This document shows positions 1 through 8,964 of a stretch of 64,000 nucleotides of DNA, in pieces (within the stretch, counting starts at the first letter, position 1; the number at the start of each line of letters is the position of its first letter). Location: contig CAJCCO010000120.1 in the NCBI GenBank assembly GCA_903960915.1, positions 80,940 to 144,939 of the forward strand, in the 5' to 3' direction. Below the pieces are notes generated by a model. The model worked only from the letters and a program-made list of their open reading frames with translations. It ran no database searches and had not been told where the DNA came from. The stretch comes from an uncultured beta proteobacterium. GTDB taxonomy: Bacteria; Pseudomonadota; Gammaproteobacteria; Burkholderiales; Burkholderiaceae_C. The translations under genes were made by a program, and so were the position numbers.

Positions 1-289
1 TACCTTCAGCCGTTTTTGGTCCTGTTGACCGCCCCCCGTGGAACTGGCACTTCTGCGTCTTACTTATTTTGAGCGCAGGTCGACCGCATTGCTGCTTGGT
101 ACGGGTAGATTGGGCGGTGCAGCGTAGGCACTTTATGCGGCCACCTGCAGTGGTGATTTGAGACTCGATTTCGTGGAGGTTGTGCATGCCCCAATTATTT
201 CACAATATGAAATAGGCGCAATCTTCCCAAGGCGGCGCACGACCTGCAGACTACCTTGCAAGGGTGAGCTCAAATTCCAGCAGTCTCCA

Positions 290-478
290 TCAACTCCGAC
301 GGTTAACCTGCAAAGCCTCAGCTATTTTGACCAAGTTCATGATGGTCAAGTTGTGCTCGCCCCTCTCAATGCCGCCAACGTACGAGCGGTCCATGTCGGC
401 ATCAACAGCCAACGCTTCCTGAGAGAGGCCCATCTCCGCACGAGTGCTACGAACCGCCGAACCAAGTGCAAGAAGCAT
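290..478 (-). CDS. Small XRE-family helix-turn-helix protein
   Basis: 62-aa ORF with HTH pattern LGSAVRSTRAEMGLSQEALAVDADMDRSYVGGIERGEHNLTIMNLVKIAEAL. Confidence 0.7.
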   Translation of the reverse strand: MLLALGSAVRSTRAEMGLSQEALAVDADMDRSYVGGIERGEHNLTIMNLVKIAEALQVNRRS

Positions 479-661
479 GGGGTCGCCAGCGAAAGTGGGG
501 GATGGTTTTGCAATGCCCGTGACCGTCTTTGGTTGACTTATTAAATTTAATGCGATATCATAATTATTTGTTTATCTTTAATAAATTGCAATATTGAAAC
601 TAAATTCTCAAAAAATTGAGCAAACTTGAATATATTACCCAACACTAAATTTATTAAAAAT

Positions 662-1750
662 ATGCGGTCAATAATATTTATCTTTATCTCACTATTTATT
701 TTTAATGCATTTGGGCAAACAAAAGATCAAATTAGAGGCGAAATAGAATCCGGTAATTTTGACGTCGCTAGAAAATTAGCGCAACAACTAATCAAAAAAA
801 ATGATCCTATTGGGTACTTCACTATCGGTTGGTTGGAAGAACGAAAAAAAACTAATGAAGGTTTTATTAAAGCTTTCCAGGCATACCAAAAAGCCGCTAA
901 TTTAGGTGACTTGTACTCAATTTTTCTTGTCGCCAAAATGTATCAGGAAGGCATTGGTACAATCAAAAATATTGACTCAGCTATAATTTGGTACGACAAA
1001 GCAGTAGAAAAAAATGATATCGAATCAACATTCGAACTTGCAAATATTTATCGCAAACTTGATGGACTCCCTGGAGGATTACAAAAATCATACGATTTAT
1101 ATTTAAAAATTGCACAAAATAAATCAATTGAAAATACTGAAATATCCGTTTTATCTTATTTTTTCCTTGGGTTGATGACGCGAGAATCTACGGTAGTCAG
1201 CGAGAAAAATAACTCTGAAAACTTATTTAATTTTGTTTTAAAATCAACTTTAAAAACAGCAAGGGTAGAATGGGCGAAATCAGAAATTAAATCTTATGTT
1301 GCATCAGGTCAATCACGCGCTGGATTAGGAGATGGCAGTTCAGATGATATTTTATGCGCAAGTTATGGATTTGATTTCGGCACAGTCAATTACGCAGATT
1401 GCCGTTTAAAGATTCAGTCAATAAGACAACAAAACATACAAGCGGATCGCATTTATAATGAACAATTGCATCAATATCAATTAGAACAAAAAAGATATCA
1501 AGAGCAAGTTGCGCGATATGAAAAAGAGCGTGAGAGACAAAAGGGTCTCGCTCAAATGCAATTTGGTCTTGCGTTGCTCGGGGGCACATCACCGAATGCC
1601 TCAGAGAATTTTTCGAATGCGGGCAGAGCTATGCTAGGAATGCCACCGCTTGCACCCAGTCAACCTGCAATACAAAATTTTTCGATTACTAACTCACACG
1701 GTAAAATGACAAATTGCACGATTATTACAAATAATATTAATTGCTTTTAA
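662..1750 (+). CDS. Sel1/TPR-like repeat secreted protein
   Basis: Signal-peptide-like start MRSIIFIFISLFIFNAFGQ; Sel1-like helical repeats (AFQAYQKAANLGDLYSIFLVAKMYQEGIGTIKNIDSAIIWYDKAVEKND); AT-rich codon usage unlike the rest of the window. Provided ORF begins at 626. Confidence 0.7.
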   Translation: MRSIIFIFISLFIFNAFGQTKDQIRGEIESGNFDVARKLAQQLIKKNDPIGYFTIGWLEERKKTNEGFIKAFQAYQKAANLGDLYSIFLVAKMYQEGIGTIKNIDSAIIWYDKAVEKNDIESTFELANIYRKLDGLPGGLQKSYDLYLKIAQNKSIENTEISVLSYFFLGLMTRESTVVSEKNNSENLFNFVLKSTLKTARVEWAKSEIKSYVASGQSRAGLGDGSSDDILCASYGFDFGTVNYADCRLKIQSIRQQNIQADRIYNEQLHQYQLEQKRYQEQVARYEKERERQKGLAQMQFGLALLGGTSPNASENFSNAGRAMLGMPPLAPSQPAIQNFSITNSHGKMTNCTIITNNINCF

Positions 1751-2068
1751 TAATTATTAAATTCATGAGTCGAGGGTAAGGGAATTAACCAGGCCCTAAG
1801 TAATTAAAAATTAATGTTTCAAAAAATATTACACTGAAATTTACAGAGCCGCCGTGCAACCTAAGTCGGAGTTTCACGCCGTTTTTTAGGCGGAGCTGCT
1901 TTTTACATGGCCAAGCCTCATGTTTTTAGCTTGTAATTTTCGATCAGAAAATCTCGTTGGCAATACCAGTTTTCTTTTGCCGACGACGCGGTTTTTACTC
2001 GACACAGGCATTCAAGCTCCAGTTCGTTACCGGAATTAAGTCTCGCAACTCAACTACCGAAAGTCAAC

Positions 2069-2479
2069 ATGGGAACTGGATTAACTTCTAAATGCGCCTG
2101 CGGTTACGAGGCCGAATCCAGCGTTGGCAGTTCAAGGCGAATGCACGGCAAGGAGTTCTTCTTTCCACATCATTGCAAGACCTGCTCAAAGGTGGTCTCT
2201 GTTGATTTACTGGCTAAGCCAGTCTGCTGCAGTCATTGCGGCAGCCAAGAGGTGACGTCCTATGCTGCGGCCACAAAGCTGCTTGATAGCAAAGAAACCC
2301 TAAGCCACCTTGACCCCAAGCTACTTAACCGCCTTGGGCACCACGTCGCTGCGCAGGTGGTGGATAGTGCCTTTTGCTACCGACTGGAAAAAACGTTTGT
2401 ACTGACCAACATCGCCAACGACTGTCCCCGCTGCCATGAGCCAACGTTGAAGTTTGCAGCCTCAGTATTTTATGACTAG
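2069..2479 (+). CDS. Hypothetical zinc-ribbon protein
   Basis: 136-aa ORF with several CxC/CxxC pairs (CACG, CKTC, CSHC, CPRC). Confidence 0.45.
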   Translation: MGTGLTSKCACGYEAESSVGSSRRMHGKEFFFPHHCKTCSKVVSVDLLAKPVCCSHCGSQEVTSYAAATKLLDSKETLSHLDPKLLNRLGHHVAAQVVDSAFCYRLEKTFVLTNIANDCPRCHEPTLKFAASVFYD

Positions 2480-3022
2480 CTGGCGCTGAGGCATCGACAT
2501 GCCAAGATGCCGAAATAGGATCACGAGGGTATTTTCCAGTTTGAGCAAAAAAACCTACTAATTGTCGTAACCGCTAGATTTCGGCGCGAAGATGACAGTT
2601 TGATAGCCACTAGTTCTTGCTATCATTTATTCTTCGATAAAGCCGAACTGAAAGGACATAAATATATTAATATTATTCTGAGATAAAGGAGTTTATCCGG
2701 ATAAAATCATGAATTCATAAAAAGTAGCCGTGTTTAAGCATCGGCGTGTTGCCTTAAAGCGTGGCTTGGTGTCGACATAGGATTTAATATCGGTATCGCC
2801 GAGTAATCGACTAACGTTTTTTTAATGCGCCTGATTAACATCATTTTGGCATTGCCCTCCACAGCATCCAACCCAGATCCAAATTTTCAACACCTACATC
2901 AACGACTTCTGCAAAGTGACAGGAGAAACTGATTATTTTCTGAAGTTTTAATTAAAAATAATGATATGGTCCGTTGTTAAAATAAATTACTTTGATTGAA
3001 AGTTTTCGAAAAGAGGTTCGCT

Positions 3023-4483
3023 ATGGCCGCCCGAGCCACATGGACAGAAGAAACAATTCGCGTCGAAGCTGCAAAGTACAAGACAAAAAACGAATTTAGA
3101 CTCGGATCCGGCGCTGCATATATCGCAATGATTAAGCGGTTTCCAGGACTTTCGGTTGGAATTTTTGGGGAGCATCGTGCGGTCACGATCAAATGGACGG
3201 AGAAGGCACTTCGCGATTTAGCCAAGGATTACGAAACCGCTGGAGGTCTCAAGAAGGCGAATCCATCTGCATACACCACATTAAAACGCAAATTTCCCGG
3301 CTTGATTGATCACCTATTTACCACACCGCCAGAAAAACGACCAATCACAGATACCCAGCGGGTCGCGATAGCCCGACGAGTTATTGATCCGACCAAGCGA
3401 AAATGGAATGAGCTTGCCCTACGTGCCGAGGCTGCAAAGTACGAGACAAAGGTCGATTTCGCTAGGGGAATTTTCACAGCTTATTCGGCAATGCTAAGGC
3501 ACCACCCCGGCCTGATCGATGAGCTTTACGAAAACCAAGGACCCGCAAATAAATTCTGGACAGAGGAATTGCTAAATGTTGAGGCATCCCGCTTCCTTAC
3601 TAAAGCTGAATTCCAGAAAAAGAGCCCGAGTGCTTACAACACGGTCTTGAAGCGCTTCCCGCAACTGATTGATGGGTTGTTTGAAAATCAACTGGAATAC
3701 TGGGACGAAGAAAAATTGCGTTCAGAAGCAGCCAAGTATTCAACCAAAGCTGAATTTAAAGTGGGTTGCAGTAGTGCCTACACTACGATGCTTCGGCGAT
3801 ACCCTGATCTCATTGCTCAACTTTTTGAAAACCAACTGGAACACTGGGACGAAGAAAAACTGCGTGAATTGGCAACCAAGTACGCATCAAAGGTGGACTT
3901 CAAGTCTGCCAACCCCTCCGCATATCATGCCATCAGAACTAGATTTTCGTATCTCCTTGAAGAGTTGTTCGTCAATCAGCTTGAAAGCTGGACTGAAAAA
4001 AAACTGCGAGATGAAGTTGCCAAGTACAAAACGAAGGCCGACTTGCGTCGAGGCAATAGCGCAGCGTATGCACGCTTGCTTACTAGATTCTCTGATCGCA
4101 TCGACGAATTCTGCTCGCACATGGAGGCTGGTTTTCGTGCATCGGACAACGATGCAGTCTATGTTTGGAAAGCGGGACAAACAACTTACAACGCAAAGCC
4201 CGTATATAAGATCGGTGTATCAAGCATGCGTACTGGCAATCAGCGCATCTATGAAGTTGCATCTGATGGTGGGTTTGACGCTGAAATCGTAATAGTTCGA
4301 AACGTCAATAATGCGACCAAAATCGAGGCGGCACTACATTCGATTGGCGACAATCCTGGTTTCATAGGCTTTAACGGTTGCACTGAGTTTAGGGCGCTAA
4401 GCGACGACGAGCTTAATACGGTTGTGACACTTATTGAAGCTGCGGCGAGACAATTCAATGATCAAGATGAGCCCCGTGAATAA
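3023..4483 (+). CDS. Protein with seven ~48-aa helical repeats and a C-terminal GIY-YIG/T5orf172-like domain
   Basis: Repeats of W(T/D)EExLRxEAxKYxTKxEFxxGxxSAYxxMLxRFPxLIDxLFENQ; C-terminus VYVWKAGQTTYNAKPVYKIGVSS...NQRIYEVAS...KIEAALHSIGDNPGFIGFNGCTEFRALSDDEL. AAGAGG Shine-Dalgarno six nt before ATG at 3023; longer TTG start at 2996 also possible. Confidence 0.75.
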   Translation: MAARATWTEETIRVEAAKYKTKNEFRLGSGAAYIAMIKRFPGLSVGIFGEHRAVTIKWTEKALRDLAKDYETAGGLKKANPSAYTTLKRKFPGLIDHLFTTPPEKRPITDTQRVAIARRVIDPTKRKWNELALRAEAAKYETKVDFARGIFTAYSAMLRHHPGLIDELYENQGPANKFWTEELLNVEASRFLTKAEFQKKSPSAYNTVLKRFPQLIDGLFENQLEYWDEEKLRSEAAKYSTKAEFKVGCSSAYTTMLRRYPDLIAQLFENQLEHWDEEKLRELATKYASKVDFKSANPSAYHAIRTRFSYLLEELFVNQLESWTEKKLRDEVAKYKTKADLRRGNSAAYARLLTRFSDRIDEFCSHMEAGFRASDNDAVYVWKAGQTTYNAKPVYKIGVSSMRTGNQRIYEVASDGGFDAEIVIVRNVNNATKIEAALHSIGDNPGFIGFNGCTEFRALSDDELNTVVTLIEAAARQFNDQDEPRE

Positions 4484-4921
4484 CCTTCGGTGTGTTGGTT
4501 GATGAAGTGATTATGAAATACTGAATCCATCACGATATGTATATTTCAGAGATGTACTCAACGGATAGAGGGTTACCAAAGTGTGCTGGCGACCTAGACA
4601 ATTTAAGCCAGCCTGAGGATGCCACGCCGCGCCGTGCCCGCATACTGCCCAATGTCCAACGTTAGACAAAGATCCTCTAGTTTTGTATTTATTTGTGCCG
4701 AACAGTGAATACGCCCAATTGGTGTTGACCCGGCGAATACTGGGGGTACGGTGGGGGTCTGCCGAAGAGAGAACCTGGCTCCGCAATCCAGTATGCGGGT
4801 CGAATGCTGCATGCCAATGGTGAACGCCGAATACACTACATCTGGGCAAGAACGGTTCTTGTCCACTTTTTGTCCAACTAAACCATCAGGAAGTTGAGAT
4901 AAAGCGCACCTCTAGTGTGGC

Positions 4922-4938
4922 TAAGTTGTTGATTTATA
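4922..4938 (+). repeat. Direct repeat copy 1 (TAAGTTGTTGATTTATA), candidate att-like site
   Basis: 16/17 identical to 5067-5083, flanking the moaC remnant. Confidence 0.6.
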
Positions 4939-5069
4939 TGGGCTCCCAAGTGGCCCTGCTCACCGTCTACGACATGTGCAAAGCCGTCGACCGCGGAATG
5001 ACCATCAATGACTGCAAGCTGCTGGAGAAGCACGGGGGCAAGAGCGGGAGTTTTGTGGCGGGGCAGTAA
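4938..5069 (+). pseudogene. moaC: C-terminal remnant of moaC (cyclic pyranopterin monophosphate synthase)
   Basis: Translation [40 protein letters not shown] matches the conserved C-terminus of MoaC; the N-terminal ~3/4 is absent upstream. Confidence 0.85.
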
Positions 5070-5088
5070 GTCGTTGATTTATAACGAC
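5067..5088 (+). repeat. Direct repeat copy 2 overlapping the moaC stop codon, with inverted arms GTCGTT-GATTTAT-AACGAC
   Basis: TAAGTCGTTGATTTATA repeats 4922-4938; perfect 6-bp inverted arms around a 7-bp spacer at 5070-5088, like a tyrosine-recombinase core site. Confidence 0.6.
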
Positions 5089-5201
5089 TTCTTTGCAGTC
5101 CGCCCAGCTTTGACAGCCTCATAAGCTTTTTTGGCTAGGTCAAGTGCTGTCGCTTTTGGTGAGCTCTTCGAAGGATTTGTCCCATTTCTGTCCCACCAAG
5201 G

Positions 5202-5698
5202 ATGGATATGGCATCGTTTCGCAATCGCAGTAATCAATGGCAAGCAAGGGTTCGTCGCACAGGCTATCCAGACGAAACAAGGAGCTTTACATCTCGGCAA
5301 GACGCTGAAAAGTGGGCTCGGTCCGTTGAATCGGACATTGACAAGGGTCAGTTCGTTAACGTCAGTGAGGCTAAGCGCAAGACCTTGGGCGATCTGATCA
5401 GTCGCTACTTAGTCGAAGTTAACCCGCTGATGAAAGGGGCATCGGAAGACACTATTCGACTCAAAGCCATCATGCGCAGGCCATTTGCCAAGGTCATGGG
5501 TGCTTACGAACCAGATCGGTGGCTCAGGATCTTCACTGACCATGAGGTTTATGGGGGGAAGAGTCAACGCAGCGCTACGCTCACCTGAATCAAGACACGT
5601 TGATAGACGCCGCCAATGTGGTGCCATTCACGATGGACTTGCCGATGTTGAGTCTAGCCAGCGCTGGGGGCATGTCGCTATCAAATAGTCTTCGGTAA
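5202..5698 (+). pseudogene. Degenerate tyrosine recombinase/integrase (N-terminal part plus frameshifted C-terminal tail)
   Basis: N-terminal MDMASFRNRSNQWQARVRRTGYPDETRSFTSRQDAEKWARSVESDIDKGQFVNVSEAKRKTLGDLISRYLVEVNPLMKG; after ~5560 another frame reads STQRYAHLNQDTLIDAANVV, the catalytic-Tyr tail; catalytic middle absent. Confidence 0.8.
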
Positions 5699-5725
5699 CA
5701 TACGCTTTTAGCGTATATTTCACAT

Positions 5726-6043
5726 ATGAAATTCGAGTTCGTCGAGTCACCGCTATTTTCATCTTATCTGTCGGACTACCTTTCAGATGATGAGTATTCT
5801 GAGCTGCAAGGCTACTTATGTGAACACCCTGACGCGGGCGACATGGTTAAAGGCTCTGGCGGCGTTCGTAAATTACGCTGGAGCCGCTCAGGCACCGGCA
5901 AATCAGGCGGCGTTCGTGTTTGCTATTACGTACGAACGCAGGCCGGACAGGTGTTGATGTTGGTCATCTATGCCAAGAGTGCGAAGGATTCAATTCCCGG
6001 TCACGTTCTCAAGTTAATTAAGGAGGTAATGGAAGATGCCTAA
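5726..6043 (+). CDS. RelE/HigB-like toxin
   Basis: 105 aa, RKLRWSRSGTGKSGGVRVCYYVRTQAGQVLMLVIYAKSAKDSI pattern; overlaps downstream antitoxin by 8 nt. Confidence 0.85.
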   Translation: MKFEFVESPLFSSYLSDYLSDDEYSELQGYLCEHPDAGDMVKGSGGVRKLRWSRSGTGKSGGVRVCYYVRTQAGQVLMLVIYAKSAKDSIPGHVLKLIKEVMEDA

Positions 6044-6455
6044 GATTACAGAAAAAGCGTTGCAGGCGCGTGACGCCAAGCGCGATATTGGCGCGGAACT
6101 GCTTCAATCTGTGCGCGACTTGAAGGCGGGTCGCTGGGGACGCAAGACAACCATTGAGACGATGCCCGGTGGCTCCGTTCGTCGGCGCGTTGAGTTGCCC
6201 AATGGCACTGTCGCAAAAGACGAGATGCTCACCGGCGCGCGTTGGGCGCTGGTGTCCGCGCGTTCGCATTCGGGTCTCTCGCAGGCAGACTTTGCAAAAG
6301 CGCTGGGCGTGTCTAAACGCACAATAGAAAATTGGGAGCAAGGCAAAGCTGAGCCGACCGGCCCCGCCAAGGTGCTGCTCAACTTAGTCGCCAACTACCC
6401 AGATACAGTCCAACGGTTAGCCAAGATGCGGCCGCAAGACAAAGCCGCTGCTTGA
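6036..6455 (+). CDS. NadS/HigA-like HTH antitoxin
   Basis: HTH RSHSGLSQADFAKALGVSKRTIENWEQGKAEPTGPAKVLLNLVANYPD; overlaps toxin gene. Confidence 0.85.
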   Translation: MPKITEKALQARDAKRDIGAELLQSVRDLKAGRWGRKTTIETMPGGSVRRRVELPNGTVAKDEMLTGARWALVSARSHSGLSQADFAKALGVSKRTIENWEQGKAEPTGPAKVLLNLVANYPDTVQRLAKMRPQDKAAA

Positions 6456-6603
6456 TCGGCTAAAGACACCATTCATCCGTAGGCCTTTCCTTCGTGGATA
6501 AGGTCCGGAAAAATTCACGGTAATCCCCCCAATTTCCACTGAAACTAAAAGTGGAACGTTTAGGCAGCCATGCTTCTCTAGCAACATGAAGTCGTTGATG
6601 CGG

Positions 6604-7758
6604 TTATTTGGCGACGTCAACAGCACTCCAGTCGCGGTACAAGGTTGAGACTTGGTCCATGGCGCGTGCGTCGTTGGAAAAAACAACCAGCATCCGGTTG
6701 TTGTTTGGATTCCAGGCAAGTCTCTGACCGGCGTAACCAGCGGCCCAGTAGGATTTGGGAGCTAGCTTGTCTTCTGTCCATATAAAGTAGCCATAGCCCA
6801 AATGAGCTGTTGGCGTTGTTTTTACTTGGATTTGCGTTTTGCTGGCTTCTCGTATGTAGTCTCCCAGACAGCCCTCGGACTTTTGCTTCTGGTTCACCCA
6901 AACGGCAAACCGAATCCAATCCTCTGCAAACATGCGAATGCCGGCATCTGAGTTACCAAAGCCCAACCTGTCCTGGGCAATGATGGCCGGTCGTTTAATG
7001 CCAGCAGGAAGCAAAACAGATTGCTCAACCCACTGTGCGAAATTCATTTGGGTGGACCTGTTCAAGATGACGCCCAACAGCAAAGGGTCCGTGCTCTTGT
7101 ATTCAAACTTTGCGCCGGCTTTGGCCGAGTCGCCAAAAACGGTTTTGGGGTAAGCGGCAACCTTTTCACGCTTCAGCACATCGAGCATGCTCAAGCTGCC
7201 GGCGTTCAACGCATTCTCTTCCTCTGCCTTGTAGATTCGCGAGTCTGGATAGCCGCCCCACACACCCGAGCTCATCGTCAGGAGATCCTTGACCGTTGAA
7301 TTGCCAAGATCCGTGCCATTTAGCTCGGGGACAAATTCTGTGACCAATGTTTTGAGCGTGATTTTTTTATCACAAATGGCGGCACCAACGGCCAGAGACG
7401 TGACCGTTTTGCCCATGCTCATACTGAAGAGTCGGCGGTTTTCTGGAAGTGGTGTTTTGGCGGCTGACCAGACAAGGTCGCTGCCATCCATCAGAGCCAT
7501 GAACTTGGTCGAGGAGCTCTGAAGAATGTCCTGAGCACGCTTGATCAGCACGGCCTCAGGGTTGGTCGGGGCTCTGGCCTTGAGTTCAAGTGGCGTTGGC
7601 GAAACGTCAGTCTTGTGATGCCATTCGCGCCCGTTGCTTAAAAGCCATTGATCGGGTGCACTGGGCTCACCGCTGGGAGTGGTGGGCATCTGGGCCATCA
7701 CATGGCTAGAAAAAGCCAGCGCGGACCACAACCACAACAGTACATGCATCTTTTTCAT
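6604..7758 (-). CDS. Beta-lactamase-family serine hydrolase
   Basis: SMGKTVTSLAVG (SxxK), EYKSTDPLLLG, GYGYFIW motifs; N-terminal signal peptide MKKMHVLLWLWSALAFSSHVMA. Confidence 0.8.
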   Translation of the reverse strand: MKKMHVLLWLWSALAFSSHVMAQMPTTPSGEPSAPDQWLLSNGREWHHKTDVSPTPLELKARAPTNPEAVLIKRAQDILQSSSTKFMALMDGSDLVWSAAKTPLPENRRLFSMSMGKTVTSLAVGAAICDKKITLKTLVTEFVPELNGTDLGNSTVKDLLTMSSGVWGGYPDSRIYKAEEENALNAGSLSMLDVLKREKVAAYPKTVFGDSAKAGAKFEYKSTDPLLLGVILNRSTQMNFAQWVEQSVLLPAGIKRPAIIAQDRLGFGNSDAGIRMFAEDWIRFAVWVNQKQKSEGCLGDYIREASKTQIQVKTTPTAHLGYGYFIWTEDKLAPKSYWAAGYAGQRLAWNPNNNRMLVVFSNDARAMDQVSTLYRDWSAVDVAK

Positions 7759-7855
7759 TCTGTGGCATTCCCCCAAACCTCTAGACATATTTCAGCTTCC
7801 AGTTTGAATCTACTCAAATCCGGGGCGACGTCGGCCCATGAACGACTGCCCCGCC

Positions 7856-8380
7856 TCAGCTCCAAAACCCGCGCGGTGCAAGTGGCGCCCGTTTGGCTCG
7901 AATGGCGTTCATGAAAAGGCAAGCAATGATGGCCAGGCGCAGGACGAAAAATAGAATGGCCGAGGGCGATGTGGGGTCCTTCATGAGGCCGTAGACGCTG
8001 AATAAGTCGACTGCCCAGCCAAAGATCGCCATGGTCAGGATCACCATGGCGACGCGCTCAAAGTACCAGTCACGCACGTAGCTCAGCACATAAACCGCGC
8101 TGGCCAGCAACACATACAGGCCGCGGTACTGAAAATACGTTGCCAGGTCGTGCATGCCCGGTTGCACGTTGAAACTGTCACCCACGGTGGCCGAGAAAAA
8201 TACCAGCCTGATGATCAGGGTCAGCATCGCCACGGTCAAAAAAATATGGCGGTAGCGAAACCCTTTGTCTGCCCCTTGGAGCAATTTTCTCTCTTGGGGT
8301 GTGAGCAACCCGTCCATATCTGCGTCGCTGATAGGGCGCCGGGCTGGCGTGGAAGGCTCTTGCTGAACGGGTTTTTTCAT
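7856..8380 (-). CDS. Hypothetical membrane protein (paralogue of 8398..8964)
   Basis: LLTPQERKLLQGADKGFRYRHIF shared with neighbour's LLTHQERNQRQGVDPGFKWRMNF, plus VRDWYFERVA and CLFMNAIRAKRAP vs YWRDWYFERVA and CLFMNAIHANRAP. Confidence 0.7.
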   Translation of the reverse strand: MKKPVQQEPSTPARRPISDADMDGLLTPQERKLLQGADKGFRYRHIFLTVAMLTLIIRLVFFSATVGDSFNVQPGMHDLATYFQYRGLYVLLASAVYVLSYVRDWYFERVAMVILTMAIFGWAVDLFSVYGLMKDPTSPSAILFFVLRLAIIACLFMNAIRAKRAPLAPRGFWS

Positions 8381-8397
8381 ACCAGCGACTTGGAATA

Positions 8398-8964
8398 TTA
8401 ATTAAGCCAGCGCCAAAAAGCACGGGGCGCAGGCGGGGCCCGGTTGGCATGAATGGCGTTCATGAACAGGCAGTAAATAATCAGCAACCGCAAGAGCAAA
8501 AAAACCACCACCAGCGGGGGTATTGGGCCCAGTGCAAAGCCCAACACATTGAAAAAATCCATGAACAAGCTCGAAAGGGCCAGTGCAAAGGTGATCAGCG
8601 CGACCCGCTCAAAGTACCAGTCGCGCCAATAGCTAAAGTAGTAAACGACTAAAACGCTCAGTACCAAATAACCACGAAAGGGCAGCACAGGCGCGAGCTT
8701 GTTGGCCCCGTTTTCAAATTGGAGTTTGCTGTAGATGAAGCCCGGGAAAATCAGCATCCAAACGATGAACACCAACAAGGCGACAAGCATGAAGTTCATG
8801 CGCCATTTGAAGCCGGGGTCTACCCCCTGGCGTTGGTTTCTCTCTTGGTGGGTGAGCAGCATCTCCAACTCTTGCTCGCTGATCAGAGGCCCCGCGCCAG
8901 CTTTTTCGCTCAAGTGAGCCGGCAACTGGGTAGGGGTGTGCTGTGGTGCAGGGGTTCGCATCAA
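8398..8964 (-). CDS. Hypothetical membrane protein (paralogue of 7856..8380)
   Basis: Several hydrophobic segments; start overlaps the end of the MinD-like gene by 4 nt. Confidence 0.7.
   Translation of the reverse strand: MMRTPAPQHTPTQLPAHLSEKAGAGPLISEQELEMLLTHQERNQRQGVDPGFKWRMNFMLVALLVFIVWMLIFPGFIYSKLQFENGANKLAPVLPFRGYLVLSVLVVYYFSYWRDWYFERVALITFALALSSLFMDFFNVLGFALGPIPPLVVVFLLLRLLIIYCLFMNAIHANRAPPAPRAFWRWLN

Noticed and set aside
4511-4866. Overlapping minus-strand ORFs of 112 and 87 aa
   Set aside because: No motif, no clear ribosome-binding site, lies in degraded island DNA; more likely non-coding.
5079-5300. Minus-strand 73-aa ORF across the integrase start
   Set aside because: The overlapping integrase N-terminus is clearly recognisable; the tail is helix-like but unsupported.
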